Position numbers and translations under genes: made by a program | Shown here: positions 34,822-44,321 of the stretch, in pieces | Layout of the letters: the number at the start of each line of letters is the position of its first letter | Numbering within the stretch: position 1 is the stretch's first letter | Source of the DNA: Burkholderiales bacterium | Lineage (GTDB): Bacteria; Pseudomonadota; Gammaproteobacteria; Burkholderiales; SG8-39 | Direction of reading: 5' to 3' | DNA: 63,624 nucleotides | Assembly: GCA_014860355.1 (NCBI GenBank) | Contig: JACZJV010000132.1 | Span: 1-63,624 of the forward strand | The notes under the pieces: generated by a model | The model's input: only the letters and a program-made list of their open reading frames with translations | What the model was told of the DNA's origin: nothing | Databases searched by the model: none

Positions 34822-37587
34822 CTAAGAGGTGGTTTCGCCTTCGGATCGCACCGCCTGCATTGCCGACTGCACCGCCTCATATTCCTCCCGGATGCGGGCG
34901 ATTTGCTGCTCGAGTAGCTGTGCGTCCCCTACAATTCCGTCGCGTTCAAGCTCGGCGCACATCCAGGCAAGCTTGCGAGCGCCGACAAAGTCACTGCCGG
35001 CGCGCAGCGCGCGCGCGGCGCGCTCCAGTGCAGATGCATCCGATCGTTCGCAAGCCCTGAACAGCAGTTCGATGGACCGCGTCGCGTCGGCAAGATAGCC
35101 GTTGATGATCCCGGCGACGATTCTGGAGGACCCCGAGCCCTGGTTCACGCGCATGCGGTCCAGGATGCTGCGGTCGAAAGTGCTCAGTTGTGCATCGTCC
35201 GCGGGCGTCTCATGTTCGAATTCGTCTGGAACCTGGTCGAGCACCCAGCGCTCGATGACGCGCCTGAGGGCATCGCGCCGGAACGGCTTGGCGATGTAAT
35301 CATCCATTCCGGCGGCAATGCAGACTGCCCGGTCGCCCTTGAGTGCGCTTGCGGTGACCCCGACGATCGGCAGCCTAATCGGTACCCTGGTTCCCGCCGG
35401 CTGCCTCGGCCGCAGCAGGCGACGCGCGCGTATCTCGGCCGTCGTGTCGAATCCATCCAGTTCGGGCATCTGGCGATCCATGAGCACGATATCGAACTGC
35501 GAATGCCCCAGAGCCGCCAGGGCCTTCACGCCGTTGTCGACGACGTACACCTGGCAACCGAGGGAATTGAGCATAGCACGGGCGACATCCTGGTTGAGCG
35601 GATTGTCCTCGGCCAGCAACACACGAACCCCGTGCAGGTCGCGCGCCTGATTCGCCTCATCCGCTCCGGGTCCGGGCTCCGATGCGGACCGCGGCGGAAA
35701 CTCCAGACGCGCGGTGAACCAGAACTCGGCGCCCTGGCCGAGGTTGCTGCGCACGCCGATCTGCCCCCCCATCTTCTCGACCAGTTCCTTCGAAATCGCC
35801 AGACCCAGACCCGTCCCGCCATAGCGCCGCGTGGTCGAACTATCTGCCTGGGTGAAGGCGTTGAACAGCCGCTGTTGCACCGGCTGCGAGATTCCGATGC
35901 CCGTGTCGATCACCGAGAAATGCAGTATCAGACCCCCGGTGCTCGCAAAACCGTCGGTATTCGCGGCGCCGGAACTTCCGGTATGATCGGCGAGCCTCGA
36001 CACCCTGAGCACGACCCGCCCCCTGTCGGTAAACTTGATCGCGTTGCCGACGAGATTTATCAACACCTGGCGCAGCTGCGACGGTGCGCCGCGCAGCGCA
36101 TCGGGTACGTTTTCGGCGACGCTGCAGACGAACTCCAGCCCCTTTTTGTGCGCACCCGGCAGCAACAGCTGCAGGATTTCCCCGGTCAGCTCTGACAGCT
36201 TGAAGTCGATGCTTTCGAGTTCGAGTTTGCCTGCTTCGATCTTGGAAAAGTCGAGAATGTCGTCGATGATCTGCAGCAGCGATTCACCTGAGCGGTTCAC
36301 GCTCTCGGCGAAGCGCCGCTGGGTAGGCGTGAGGTCGGTATCAAGCAGCATCTCGGCCATTCCGAGCACACCGTTCATCGGCGTGCGTATTTCATGGCTC
36401 ATGTTCGCAAGAAACTGCGACTTCGCGCGGTTGGCCGCCTGTGCCGCCGCCGCGGCTGCGAGCGCTTGCTCGGCTCTCAGCCGGTCGCTGATGTCGCGAA
36501 CAATGCCGGTAAATACCGCTGCGCGACCGGCGCTGACCTTGCTCACCGAATATTCGAGCGGAAACTCGCTGCCGTCGCGGCGCAGTCCTGTGCTTGCGCT
36601 GCGCGCCCCGAGCGTACCCGCCCCGGGCAGGTCCCAGCTTTCATCGGCATATTTCTGACTCATGCGTTTTCCCAGGGCCGGGATCATCGAGCGGACATCC
36701 CTGCCCATTGCTTCGCCCGGAGCAAATCCGAACAGGTATTCCGCCGCTTTGTTGAACGACTCTATCCGGCCCTGCTGATCGAAGGTGATGATGCCGTCAG
36801 CCGCGGTGTCCAGAATGTTGCGCGTATGCGCCTCGGCCGCCTGCAAGGCGCTGAAGTGGAGCTCCTTTTCCTCTTCGTCCAGCTGCATCTGCTGCGCGAT
36901 CTTGTGGCCGTAGAAGGTCGCGCCCAGAACCATCAACAGGATCGAAAAACCGATCAAATACTCGTAATTCTGAAGTTCCGCCGCAGCTGCGGTCTGATCC
37001 CGGAAATGCTGTTCCTGTATGGCTTCGACCGAACGCTCCAGCTTCAGCAGTGCCGCGTTCAGGCGGGCGTATTTATGGTCCATGGTCGCCATGCGCCTGC
37101 CAGCGAGGTCCCCACGGTCTTCCCGGAAATAATCGAATATGCGTTCGGCCTCGCCGCTCATCGATATCGCCGCATCGGCGATGTCGTCGAGCAGGGCCAG
37201 CAGCGGGGCCGCAACCCTGGGCTCGAGTTTGGACTGCAGTTCGCGCCTTTGCTCTTCAAGGGCCACGTCGAAGTTCTTCTCGGCAACTTTCATCCGGGCC
37301 AATTCCCCTTCGACATTTCGACTGTCGAAGACGTCGTTTCCCGGGGCGTTGACATAGGCGGCCAGTTCACCCAGATGCGCGTATGCGGCGATGCGTTCCG
37401 CCCAAACGCGGTTGACCTCGACCGAGCTGACGTAGATGCCCATGATTCGATGATTCAGATACAGGCCGCCGGATACGGTCACCAGATCGAACGCCGCGAG
37501 CAGGAAGTAGACGTAATGCCATCTGCGGGGTGCCTGGCGGCGTTTGCCGGCGGTATCCTTATCGCGAGATGGCTCTGCTGTGCTCAT
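34822..37587 (-). CDS. Hybrid sensor histidine kinase with degenerate Hpt domain
   Basis: A 921-residue membrane protein. Order: TM at about 24-46, periplasmic helical region, TM at 211-229, PAS at 250-368, HisKA with His398 in MSHEIRTPMNGV, ATPase domain (N-box NLVGNAI, G1 DTGIGI, G2 GTGLGL), receiver at 655-780 with phosphoacceptor Asp704 and Lys767, and a C-terminal Hpt-like domain (about 805-915). In the Hpt domain the expected phospho-His is Arg859: the segment reads ERAARALRAGSDFVGA where A-x-H-x-L-K-x-x-x-x-x-x-G is usual. So the relay seems to stop at the receiver. Divergent from the next kinase. Confidence 0.88.
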   Translation of the reverse strand: MSTAEPSRDKDTAGKRRQAPRRWHYVYFLLAAFDLVTVSGGLYLNHRIMGIYVSSVEVNRVWAERIAAYAHLGELAAYVNAPGNDVFDSRNVEGELARMKVAEKNFDVALEEQRRELQSKLEPRVAAPLLALLDDIADAAISMSGEAERIFDYFREDRGDLAGRRMATMDHKYARLNAALLKLERSVEAIQEQHFRDQTAAAAELQNYEYLIGFSILLMVLGATFYGHKIAQQMQLDEEEKELHFSALQAAEAHTRNILDTAADGIITFDQQGRIESFNKAAEYLFGFAPGEAMGRDVRSMIPALGKRMSQKYADESWDLPGAGTLGARSASTGLRRDGSEFPLEYSVSKVSAGRAAVFTGIVRDISDRLRAEQALAAAAAAQAANRAKSQFLANMSHEIRTPMNGVLGMAEMLLDTDLTPTQRRFAESVNRSGESLLQIIDDILDFSKIEAGKLELESIDFKLSELTGEILQLLLPGAHKKGLEFVCSVAENVPDALRGAPSQLRQVLINLVGNAIKFTDRGRVVLRVSRLADHTGSSGAANTDGFASTGGLILHFSVIDTGIGISQPVQQRLFNAFTQADSSTTRRYGGTGLGLAISKELVEKMGGQIGVRSNLGQGAEFWFTARLEFPPRSASEPGPGADEANQARDLHGVRVLLAEDNPLNQDVARAMLNSLGCQVYVVDNGVKALAALGHSQFDIVLMDRQMPELDGFDTTAEIRARRLLRPRQPAGTRVPIRLPIVGVTASALKGDRAVCIAAGMDDYIAKPFRRDALRRVIERWVLDQVPDEFEHETPADDAQLSTFDRSILDRMRVNQGSGSSRIVAGIINGYLADATRSIELLFRACERSDASALERAARALRAGSDFVGARKLAWMCAELERDGIVGDAQLLEQQIARIREEYEAVQSAMQAVRSEGETTS

Positions 37588-37904
37588 TGGGCCTTCACAA
37601 TGGGGGTTTCGTCATGCGATCCGGAGCTTAGCAGCATATGGAATAGTGCGTTGCCCCAGTAGTGGGGACTTTACCTAATGCGACTGCGGGTAATCCAGTA
37701 GCGCCGCGGGATATTCCCAAGCTGCACAAATGTTCGGCCTAGAGGTACCGGTGCCTGAACCGCGCTTCGGATCGAGGCTGCGGCCAGGCGCTCTAGCTAG
37801 GGTTTTTTATGCAATTTATGGGCGGGTAACTCGGTAGCCTGCGAATTGTCACTGCAATTTTGTGCGAAACTGCGGATCAACACAGCGGCAATTCGGGACA
37901 TCAG
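37588..37904. other. Intergenic interval between two divergent kinase genes
   Basis: About 320 bp serving as the promoter region of both kinases. A reading frame for the rightward kinase can be extended from 37905 to a TTG at 37860 without family-like content. A CTAGCTAG palindrome followed by six T (about 37794-37808) is too short a stem to call a terminator. No gene seen. Confidence 0.4.
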
Positions 37905-40313
37905 ATGCTTGAGAACCAGGGGCATGCCTCCGGGCCTACGCCCCAGTCAGCGGTACAGGACAGGGAAGAGCTTGAACGCCGGGGAGCGGAACTCGCGCGC
38001 CTGCATGAGCGTCTGCGGGATCTCGATCGTTTCAGAACGGAAATCCTCACCGAGGTCTCGCGCGAATTCGCCGCGCATATCAAGCTGTTGCTGGCCTCGC
38101 TCGAGGGCCTGCTGGCTAGCCCGCCACCGGCTGAGCCGGAGCGGCGCACGCTGCTCGATGTTGCCAGGCGTAATGCGCTGGACTTGCGCAAACTGGGCGA
38201 CAAGCTGAAGGATAGCTCCGGCTTGGAGTACGCTATAGCAGGCGCGGACCGCGAACCGACCGATCTTGCCGCGTTCACCGCCGAACTCGCCGGGCAGTTT
38301 CGACCGGCCTGCGAATGGGCGGGTTTGAGCCTGGTCGTGGATTGCCCGCCGCTGCCGGCGCAGGTGAGCGTGAACCGGGACATGTGGGAAAAAATCGTCG
38401 TCAATCTGGTTGCCAACGCCTTCAAGCTCACGGTCAAAGGGTCGATTGAAGTACGGCTGCGCATGCAGGACGACTATGCTTGCCTGAGCGTACGCGACAG
38501 CGGAACCGGGATCGCCAAGAGCGATCTGCCTTACATCTTTGGCCGATCCCACCCCGCCACCGTGGCGCAAGCCGGCGCATCTGACGATTTTGGCACCGGA
38601 TTGAAACTGATAAGCGAGTTGGTGCAGCAGCACAATGGATCGATCGAGGTACAGAGCGAACCCGGAAGCGGCAGCACCTTCACTGTCTTGCTCCCGCTGG
38701 GCGCCGAGGACACGACGCATCAGCACGGCTCCGGGATAGGCGGGGAGAGAGCGCCTGCCGCGGCGGCCCCGCGCGCACGCGCGCTCGCCCTCGAGGCCCT
38801 GCCCCGATCGACCGGCGCCGCGACCAGGCCAGTTTCCACGACCGGAACGCAAGCCGTCGCGCGAGGGCGCATTGTAATAGCGGAAGACAACGCCGACTTC
38901 CGCGCTTACCTCAGGCATCTGCTGGAGGGTGCCGGATTCGAAGTCGACGCGCATTCGGACGGCGCTGCAGCGCTGGCAGCGTGCATGACCCAGGCACCCG
39001 ATGCCTTGATATCCGACGTGTCGATGCCCGGCCTCGACGGTTTCAGGCTGATCGAGCGCCTGCGCGCCGACGAGAATACCGCTTTGATGCCGGTGCTGCT
39101 GCTATCGGGCCGCGCCAACGAAGACGAGCGTATTGCCGGAATAGCGGCGGGGGCGGACGAATACCTGGTCAAACCCCTGGGCGGGCGCGAACTCGTGGCC
39201 CGGGTAGAGGGGGCGGTGCGCCTGGCGCGGCTGCGCCGGGAAACCGCGCGGCGCGAGCAGGCCGACTTCGAGTCCTTGTTCTCGATGGCGCCCGACGGGA
39301 TCATCGTCGTCAGCCCCGAGGGCAAAGTGCTGACCGCGAACGAGCGCGCGCAGAAATTGTTCGGATACTCCGAGCAGGAATTCCAGGGACTGCAGATCGA
39401 AGCGCTGATACCTGCGAAATTCAGGCAGGCCCACGTGGAACATCGCAAGGCCCATTTGCGCACGCCTTCGCCTCGGCTCTCGGGCATCAACCGGGAACTC
39501 CCGGCCTCGCGCCGCGACGGGAGCGAATTCATCGCTGAAATCGGATTGGCGCCGCTGCATTTCAAGAATCAGGCCTGCACCGTCGCGAACGTGCGCGACG
39601 TCACCGAACGCAGGCAGCTCGAAGCCGAGCGTGCCGAGCACGAAAAGCGGTTCAGGGAGTTATCGCGCAGCCTGATGGAGGTACAGGAGGCCGAACGCCG
39701 CAAGCTTTCAACCGAGCTGCACGACCGCAGCAGTCCCGGACTGGCTGCGATCCAGATCAACCTGCAGATGCTCGGCAATCTGCTGCGGCCGAACGCAACG
39801 GAGGACCTCGTCGCCCTGCTCGACGATACTGCCGGCCTGATCGCCGACACGACCGTCAGTATCCGCGAAATATCCTCCAACCTGCGGCCGACTGTGCTCG
39901 ACGATGGCGGTTTGCTGCCCGCGCTGGCTGGATACGCGCAGGAATTCATGCAGCGCACGGGCATTGCGGTTGACCTGCAAACCGCGGAAGCGGCTGGCGC
40001 ACTGAGCGCCGCGGTGCAATCCGGCCTGTTTCGCATCATCCAGGAGGGCCTGACGAACTGCGCCAAACACTCGAAGGCCAGCCGCGTCACCATCCGGCTC
40101 GGCGTCGAGGGCAATCTGGCCACCTTGACGATTGCCGACGATGGCGCCGGATTTGACCTCGCAAGGCGGGGCCCGTCCGGGCTGGGGCTGTTGACAATGC
40201 GCGAACGCGCAGAATTCACCGGCGGCGCCTTCACTATCGATTCGGCGCCAGGTCAGGGCACGCGGATCCAGGTGCTGGTTCCGGCGCATAATAGCGGTAC
40301 TGCACGGAATTAG
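37905..40313 (+). CDS. Hybrid kinase with two kinase modules, the first lacking its His
   Basis: An 802-residue soluble protein. Order: a first HisKA-like helix pair (about 40-100), ATPase domain (165-265; N-box NLVANAF, G1 DSGTGI, G2 GTGLKL), receiver (322-440; Asp371, Lys424), PAS (455-570) and a NarX-type kinase (HisKA_3 His606 in TELHDRSSPGLA; ATPase with DDGAGF and GLGLLTMRERA). In the first module the H-box is EVSREFAAHI, so Arg53 replaces the phospho-His. The second module is intact. It is followed 27 bp downstream by a NarL-type regulator, its likely partner. Start at 37905 is the first ATG; the ribosome site is weak. Confidence 0.88.
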   Translation: MLENQGHASGPTPQSAVQDREELERRGAELARLHERLRDLDRFRTEILTEVSREFAAHIKLLLASLEGLLASPPPAEPERRTLLDVARRNALDLRKLGDKLKDSSGLEYAIAGADREPTDLAAFTAELAGQFRPACEWAGLSLVVDCPPLPAQVSVNRDMWEKIVVNLVANAFKLTVKGSIEVRLRMQDDYACLSVRDSGTGIAKSDLPYIFGRSHPATVAQAGASDDFGTGLKLISELVQQHNGSIEVQSEPGSGSTFTVLLPLGAEDTTHQHGSGIGGERAPAAAAPRARALALEALPRSTGAATRPVSTTGTQAVARGRIVIAEDNADFRAYLRHLLEGAGFEVDAHSDGAAALAACMTQAPDALISDVSMPGLDGFRLIERLRADENTALMPVLLLSGRANEDERIAGIAAGADEYLVKPLGGRELVARVEGAVRLARLRRETARREQADFESLFSMAPDGIIVVSPEGKVLTANERAQKLFGYSEQEFQGLQIEALIPAKFRQAHVEHRKAHLRTPSPRLSGINRELPASRRDGSEFIAEIGLAPLHFKNQACTVANVRDVTERRQLEAERAEHEKRFRELSRSLMEVQEAERRKLSTELHDRSSPGLAAIQINLQMLGNLLRPNATEDLVALLDDTAGLIADTTVSIREISSNLRPTVLDDGGLLPALAGYAQEFMQRTGIAVDLQTAEAAGALSAAVQSGLFRIIQEGLTNCAKHSKASRVTIRLGVEGNLATLTIADDGAGFDLARRGPSGLGLLTMRERAEFTGGAFTIDSAPGQGTRIQVLVPAHNSGTARN

Positions 40314-40340
40314 ACCCGGCGCCTGCGGAAGTTGCAGACC

Positions 40341-40994
40341 ATGAACCTGCGCGTTGCATTGATAGACGACCACCAGCTTTTCCGCGAAAGGCTGCGAGCG
40401 CTGCTGGAGGAGGACCAGGAAATCGAAATCGTGGCGGAGGCCGGCAGCGGACAGGAGATACTGGGTATCGCGCCGACCATCGAATTCGAAGTGGCCTGCA
40501 TGGATATCCACATGCCGGGCATGAACGGCATCGAGGCTACCCGGCGGCTGCTGGCATTGAAGCCGAATGTCAGGGTGATCGGATTGTCCGCCTATGCCGA
40601 CCAGCATTACGTCGAGGCCATGCTCGAAGCGGGCGCGGCAGCTTACTTTACCAAGGGTGACGTCGGCGAGGACCTGTTGCGGGCCGTGCATACGGCAAGC
40701 CGCGAGCGGCCGTATTTTGGCGCCGACGTCTCGGTCCCGCCTGCTCTTGGTGACACGGCGGCGCCACAGGCCCGAAAACCGGCGGATATCGATGTCGCGT
40801 CCCTGGGAGCCAAAGAACTGGAGGTAATGCGCCTGATTGCCCGGGGAATGGCGTCGCCTCAGATCGCGGACGCCCTGTCCATGGATACTGCCATGGTCGA
40901 AGTCTATCGCCGCAATATCGTGCGCAAATTGCAATTGGCCGACGGCGCCGCGCTGGACGAATACGCGCGCCGCCTCGACCCAGACTCGAACTGA
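40341..40994 (+). CDS. NarL/FixJ-family response regulator
   Basis: A 217-residue regulator. Receiver domain with acidic pair in ALIDDHQLF, phosphoacceptor Asp in ACMDIHMPGMNG and Lys in YFTKGD. LuxR-type helix-turn-helix at about 150-210 (LGAKELEVMRLIARGMASPQIADALSM, then VEVYRRNIVRKLQL). It matches the HisKA_3 half of the kinase upstream and is probably cotranscribed. It converges on the Cache kinase. Confidence 0.9.
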   Translation: MNLRVALIDDHQLFRERLRALLEEDQEIEIVAEAGSGQEILGIAPTIEFEVACMDIHMPGMNGIEATRRLLALKPNVRVIGLSAYADQHYVEAMLEAGAAAYFTKGDVGEDLLRAVHTASRERPYFGADVSVPPALGDTAAPQARKPADIDVASLGAKELEVMRLIARGMASPQIADALSMDTAMVEVYRRNIVRKLQLADGAALDEYARRLDPDSN

Positions 40995-41028
40995 GGATCG
41001 GCCCGCGTAATGGCGGAAATTGTCCGGG

Positions 41029-43344
41029 TCAGACAGGCTCTATCGCGGCGGTACGCAAATCAAAGACCGCCAGAACTTCGGTACCGGCGCCGGCCGCGGA
41101 TCTGATCTGCACCGACCCGCCGGCCTGTTTCGCGCGTATCTGCATGCCCAGCAAGCCCAGGTTTGCGCCTTCGCGCCCTTCGTCCCCGCCCGAGGCGTCG
41201 CAATCGAATCCGACACCGTTATCGCGTATCGAAAGCTCCAGCGTATTTTCCCACTGGCGCAGGTCTATCCAGACTTCGCTCGCATTCGAATGTTCCAGGA
41301 CGTTGCGCAGCCCCTCCTGCAGCAGGCGAAAACAGGCCCTTTCCACTGCTCGGGCCGGCCGCACATCCGGTTTCGGTGCCTCGACATGCAGCTTCCATCC
41401 ACCCGCTGCGGCCTGCCTCTGGCTGTAGCCGCGCACCGCCGCATACAGACCCAATTGGGTCAACTCCAGGGGTTCGAGATCCAGCACCAATCTGCGCACC
41501 CGCTCGGTAGCATGCGCCGCCATCGCGAGCGCCTCTTTGTGCGGGACCGCCGCCTCGGAACCGCTGCTGCCGGATTGCGACATCTGCAGATACAACTTCA
41601 AGGTCGCCAGTTCCTGGCCCAATTCCTCGTGCAATTCGTAAGCAATTTCGCGGCGCTCGTCCTCTTGCGCCGCAGCCAGGCGTCCGCCTAGCGACTCCAA
41701 CTGGCGCACGAGTTGCTCGCGCACTTCCTCCGCCTGCCTGCGCTCGGTGATGTCGCGCAGGATAACCGTGAGCAATTTGTTCGCGGCGGTACCGGATTGC
41801 GACACCGAAGCCTCGAGCGGAAACTCCTCGCCGCTTGCGCGCAGCCCGTAGATCAGGCCGTAGGTTCCCATCCTGCGCTGGGACAGTCCGCCACTATTGA
41901 AATCGGCAACCTGGTGCACGTGCCGCTCGCGGAATCTTTCCGGCAGCAGCACGTTCACGTGTTGACCGATGATTTCATCGGCGGTGTAGCCGAAAATCTT
42001 CTCTGCCGCGGCGTTGAACAGCACGATGCGCTGCTCCGAGTCGGTGCTGACTATGCCTTCACCTACGGACTGGTAGATGCCATCGAGCCTTTCGGTGCTG
42101 TCGCGCAGCGCTACGATCGATTGCCTGTGCGAGATGATTTCCGCCTGCAGCGACCGGTCCAGCCGGCCGCGCTCCTCCACCAGCATATTGAAGTCGGCGA
42201 TCAGCTCGCCGATTTCGTCCTGGCGGGCGACAGGGATCGCCGCCATCGGTAATTCGCCACTGGTCATGCGCCGCATCGCCCTGCCGGCCTGCGCCAAGGG
42301 CGCAAGCTGGCGCGCCAGGAAAAAGCGCAGGATCAGCGCCGCGGCCAGCGATATCAGCAATGCCGCCAGGTAGATGTGGCGCTTGAGCGACGCGATAGGC
42401 GCAAACATTTCTGACGTGGGATTCGATGCAATGACGAACCAGCCCGTGGTCTCCATCTTTCGCCCCACCGACAGCACCTGGGTGCCTATCGAGGCCTGGA
42501 CGATTTCCGCTCCCTCGTATCCATGCTCGAACCGCCGGTCGAGCAGCGGAATAATGCCGTGTCCGGGCAGCGCGGCGCCGACCCGTCTGCGGTCGGTCGA
42601 GGCGAGAATGCGCCGATCCGTGGGCGACACCACCAGGAACCAGCCCGTACGCCCGACCCTGAGCTTTTCGATCTGGCCGAAACTCAAGGGATCGGAAAGC
42701 AGAACCGAACCCACCAGGGCACCCACGATGGCGCCGGCGCCGTCACGCAGCGGAACGGCTATCGCCATTGCGGGCTTGCTTTGTGCGGTGTCCTCCGGCG
42801 CGGGCTCGCCGATTACCGGCTTGCCGGTGGCGAGGAGATTGCGAAAATATCCCAGATCCTTGATCGAAGCGCCCACTTGCACCAGCCGCGTAGGGTAGCC
42901 TGCGATTATCGTTCCGTTTGCGTCTGTGACAAAACAATCGTGGGGTACGATCGCGCTGGAGTCGGCGAACTTGTCGAGGGCGTGGTCCGCCTTGACCGGA
43001 TCGGCCAGGATATCCGGGCTGAGCGATTCCGCCAGGCGCGCAAGCGTATCGACATACAGGCGGACGTCGCGATCGAGGTCGGAAGCCACGTTGGTGGCTT
43101 CGCTCGAGAAGTTCGCGGAGAGCAATTGCGTAAGGTCGCGCTCCAGGGCCGCAGTGGTGCTCAGCGCGAGCGCCCAGATACCGGCGACGAACAGCGACAC
43201 GACCAAAAGCACCACGCGTGCCGTCAGCGTCATGGAATTCAACAGACCGGAAAGGTCTCCCCAAACCCGGCCTATGGCCTGCATGGGCGCGGAATTCCAG
43301 AATCGAGAATTGGTGCCCGGCCCTTCATGCGACGTTTCATTCAA
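41029..43344 (-). CDS. Cache/HAMP/PAS sensor histidine kinase, NarX type
   Basis: A 771-residue membrane kinase. TM at about 42-62, a large periplasmic double-Cache-like domain (about 70-315) with repeated 'GWF' strands, TM at 325-343, HAMP (343-398), PAS (415-535; FNAAAEKIFGYTADEIIGQH) and HisKA_3 with His572 in YELHEELGQELATLK, then an ATPase domain with DNGVGF and a GLLGMQIRAKQAGG helix. All key residues are present. The Cache domain suggests sensing of a small external metabolite. Its regulator may be the convergent NarL-type gene 34 bp away. Confidence 0.88.
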   Translation of the reverse strand: MNETSHEGPGTNSRFWNSAPMQAIGRVWGDLSGLLNSMTLTARVVLLVVSLFVAGIWALALSTTAALERDLTQLLSANFSSEATNVASDLDRDVRLYVDTLARLAESLSPDILADPVKADHALDKFADSSAIVPHDCFVTDANGTIIAGYPTRLVQVGASIKDLGYFRNLLATGKPVIGEPAPEDTAQSKPAMAIAVPLRDGAGAIVGALVGSVLLSDPLSFGQIEKLRVGRTGWFLVVSPTDRRILASTDRRRVGAALPGHGIIPLLDRRFEHGYEGAEIVQASIGTQVLSVGRKMETTGWFVIASNPTSEMFAPIASLKRHIYLAALLISLAAALILRFFLARQLAPLAQAGRAMRRMTSGELPMAAIPVARQDEIGELIADFNMLVEERGRLDRSLQAEIISHRQSIVALRDSTERLDGIYQSVGEGIVSTDSEQRIVLFNAAAEKIFGYTADEIIGQHVNVLLPERFRERHVHQVADFNSGGLSQRRMGTYGLIYGLRASGEEFPLEASVSQSGTAANKLLTVILRDITERRQAEEVREQLVRQLESLGGRLAAAQEDERREIAYELHEELGQELATLKLYLQMSQSGSSGSEAAVPHKEALAMAAHATERVRRLVLDLEPLELTQLGLYAAVRGYSQRQAAAGGWKLHVEAPKPDVRPARAVERACFRLLQEGLRNVLEHSNASEVWIDLRQWENTLELSIRDNGVGFDCDASGGDEGREGANLGLLGMQIRAKQAGGSVQIRSAAGAGTEVLAVFDLRTAAIEPV

Positions 43345-43847
43345 TTGCGAAAGCTCTATTCAATTGCAGATTGGTACTGCCCGCTTCCGGCAAGCGCCGC
43401 CGATGCCTGCCCCCTGTCGCTGCGATAGCGCCGGCCGCCAGGGGGCCGTCACTGATAGTAGGTAGCTGCTGCGCCTGCGTCACTACATAGTTCACTGTAT
43501 AGCCAGTTACCGTCAATTACCTAGCGAGCCGGTCCGCCGGTTTCGGCGCCGGCGCGATTCCAGCTCTCATCAAAGCATGCTGGCGGCGCACTACCCGAAC
43601 GGCGCGATCCAGCTGCCCGGATCTGCCGGTTCTTCATGAACACCCGGGCTCAAGCAAGATTGCGGCAATACCCCGCCGCAATCGCAGTCTCGCTTGATGT
43701 CTACTCTAGTATTTCGGACGACGCAATGCAGCGGGGTAAAACCCGCATTCGCAAGCCGCATCGACCCCAATAATCCATGGGGACGCGCGCTGCGATGTCA
43801 CGCACTGGCGTGCGTGTTGCGCCCTCATGCGCGCTTTGCCGCGGACC
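43345..43847. other. Gene-free interval
   Basis: About 500 bp between two leftward genes. It should contain the promoter of the Cache kinase. I see GC-rich hairpins near 43420-43450 and 43520-43560 without T-runs, and an AT-richer patch at 43470-43520. No gene or repeat could be supported. Confidence 0.4.
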
Positions 43848-44321
43848 CTATATTCCGAGCCGCTCCTGAACGTAGTTGCCGATCAGCAGGACTGTCGGGA
43901 AGATCACATCGTCCTCCAGCTTCTCGTGCATCCGCAGGGCATAGGTGAATTCGAGGATTTCCCTGTTGTCTTCCTGGTGGGCCGCCAGCAGCAGGCTGTG
44001 GATCGCGGGGGCGATCGACAGATGCTCGTCGCCCAGGGAATTGCGCCATTCGGTGAACGCTGCGACCAGCGGCAGGACCTCCGCCATCTCCGGCAGCAGC
44101 CTGCCTGAGGACAGGTCGCGCAGCAGCCCGAATACCGGGTACACGGTCTCCTCTTCGCGCTCGAAATGCGGCAGGCACAGGCTCGCAACCCGCCCGGCGG
44201 CCTTCCCGACCGGACCGGGCATCGAGGTCGCCCTGACCAGTTCGGCCCGCATTTCGTCATGGCCCAGTCTCAATGCCTCCGGAATCTTGAATATGCCGCG
44301 CCGTTCGAATCTCGAATACAT
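43848..44321 (-). CDS. Hemerythrin HHE domain protein
   Basis: A 157-residue helical protein of the HHE cation-binding/hemerythrin superfamily. Probable ligands are His21 (LGHDEMR), His52 and Glu56 (PHFEREEE), a His around 100-108 and His132 with Glu136 (RMHEKLEDDVIFP). The spacing is that of the HHE group rather than classical bacteriohemerythrin. The ATG at 44321 follows AAAGGATGG. Function could be di-iron O2/NO sensing or repair; it sits in the signalling island. Confidence 0.82.
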   Translation of the reverse strand: MYSRFERRGIFKIPEALRLGHDEMRAELVRATSMPGPVGKAAGRVASLCLPHFEREEETVYPVFGLLRDLSSGRLLPEMAEVLPLVAAFTEWRNSLGDEHLSIAPAIHSLLLAAHQEDNREILEFTYALRMHEKLEDDVIFPTVLLIGNYVQERLGI

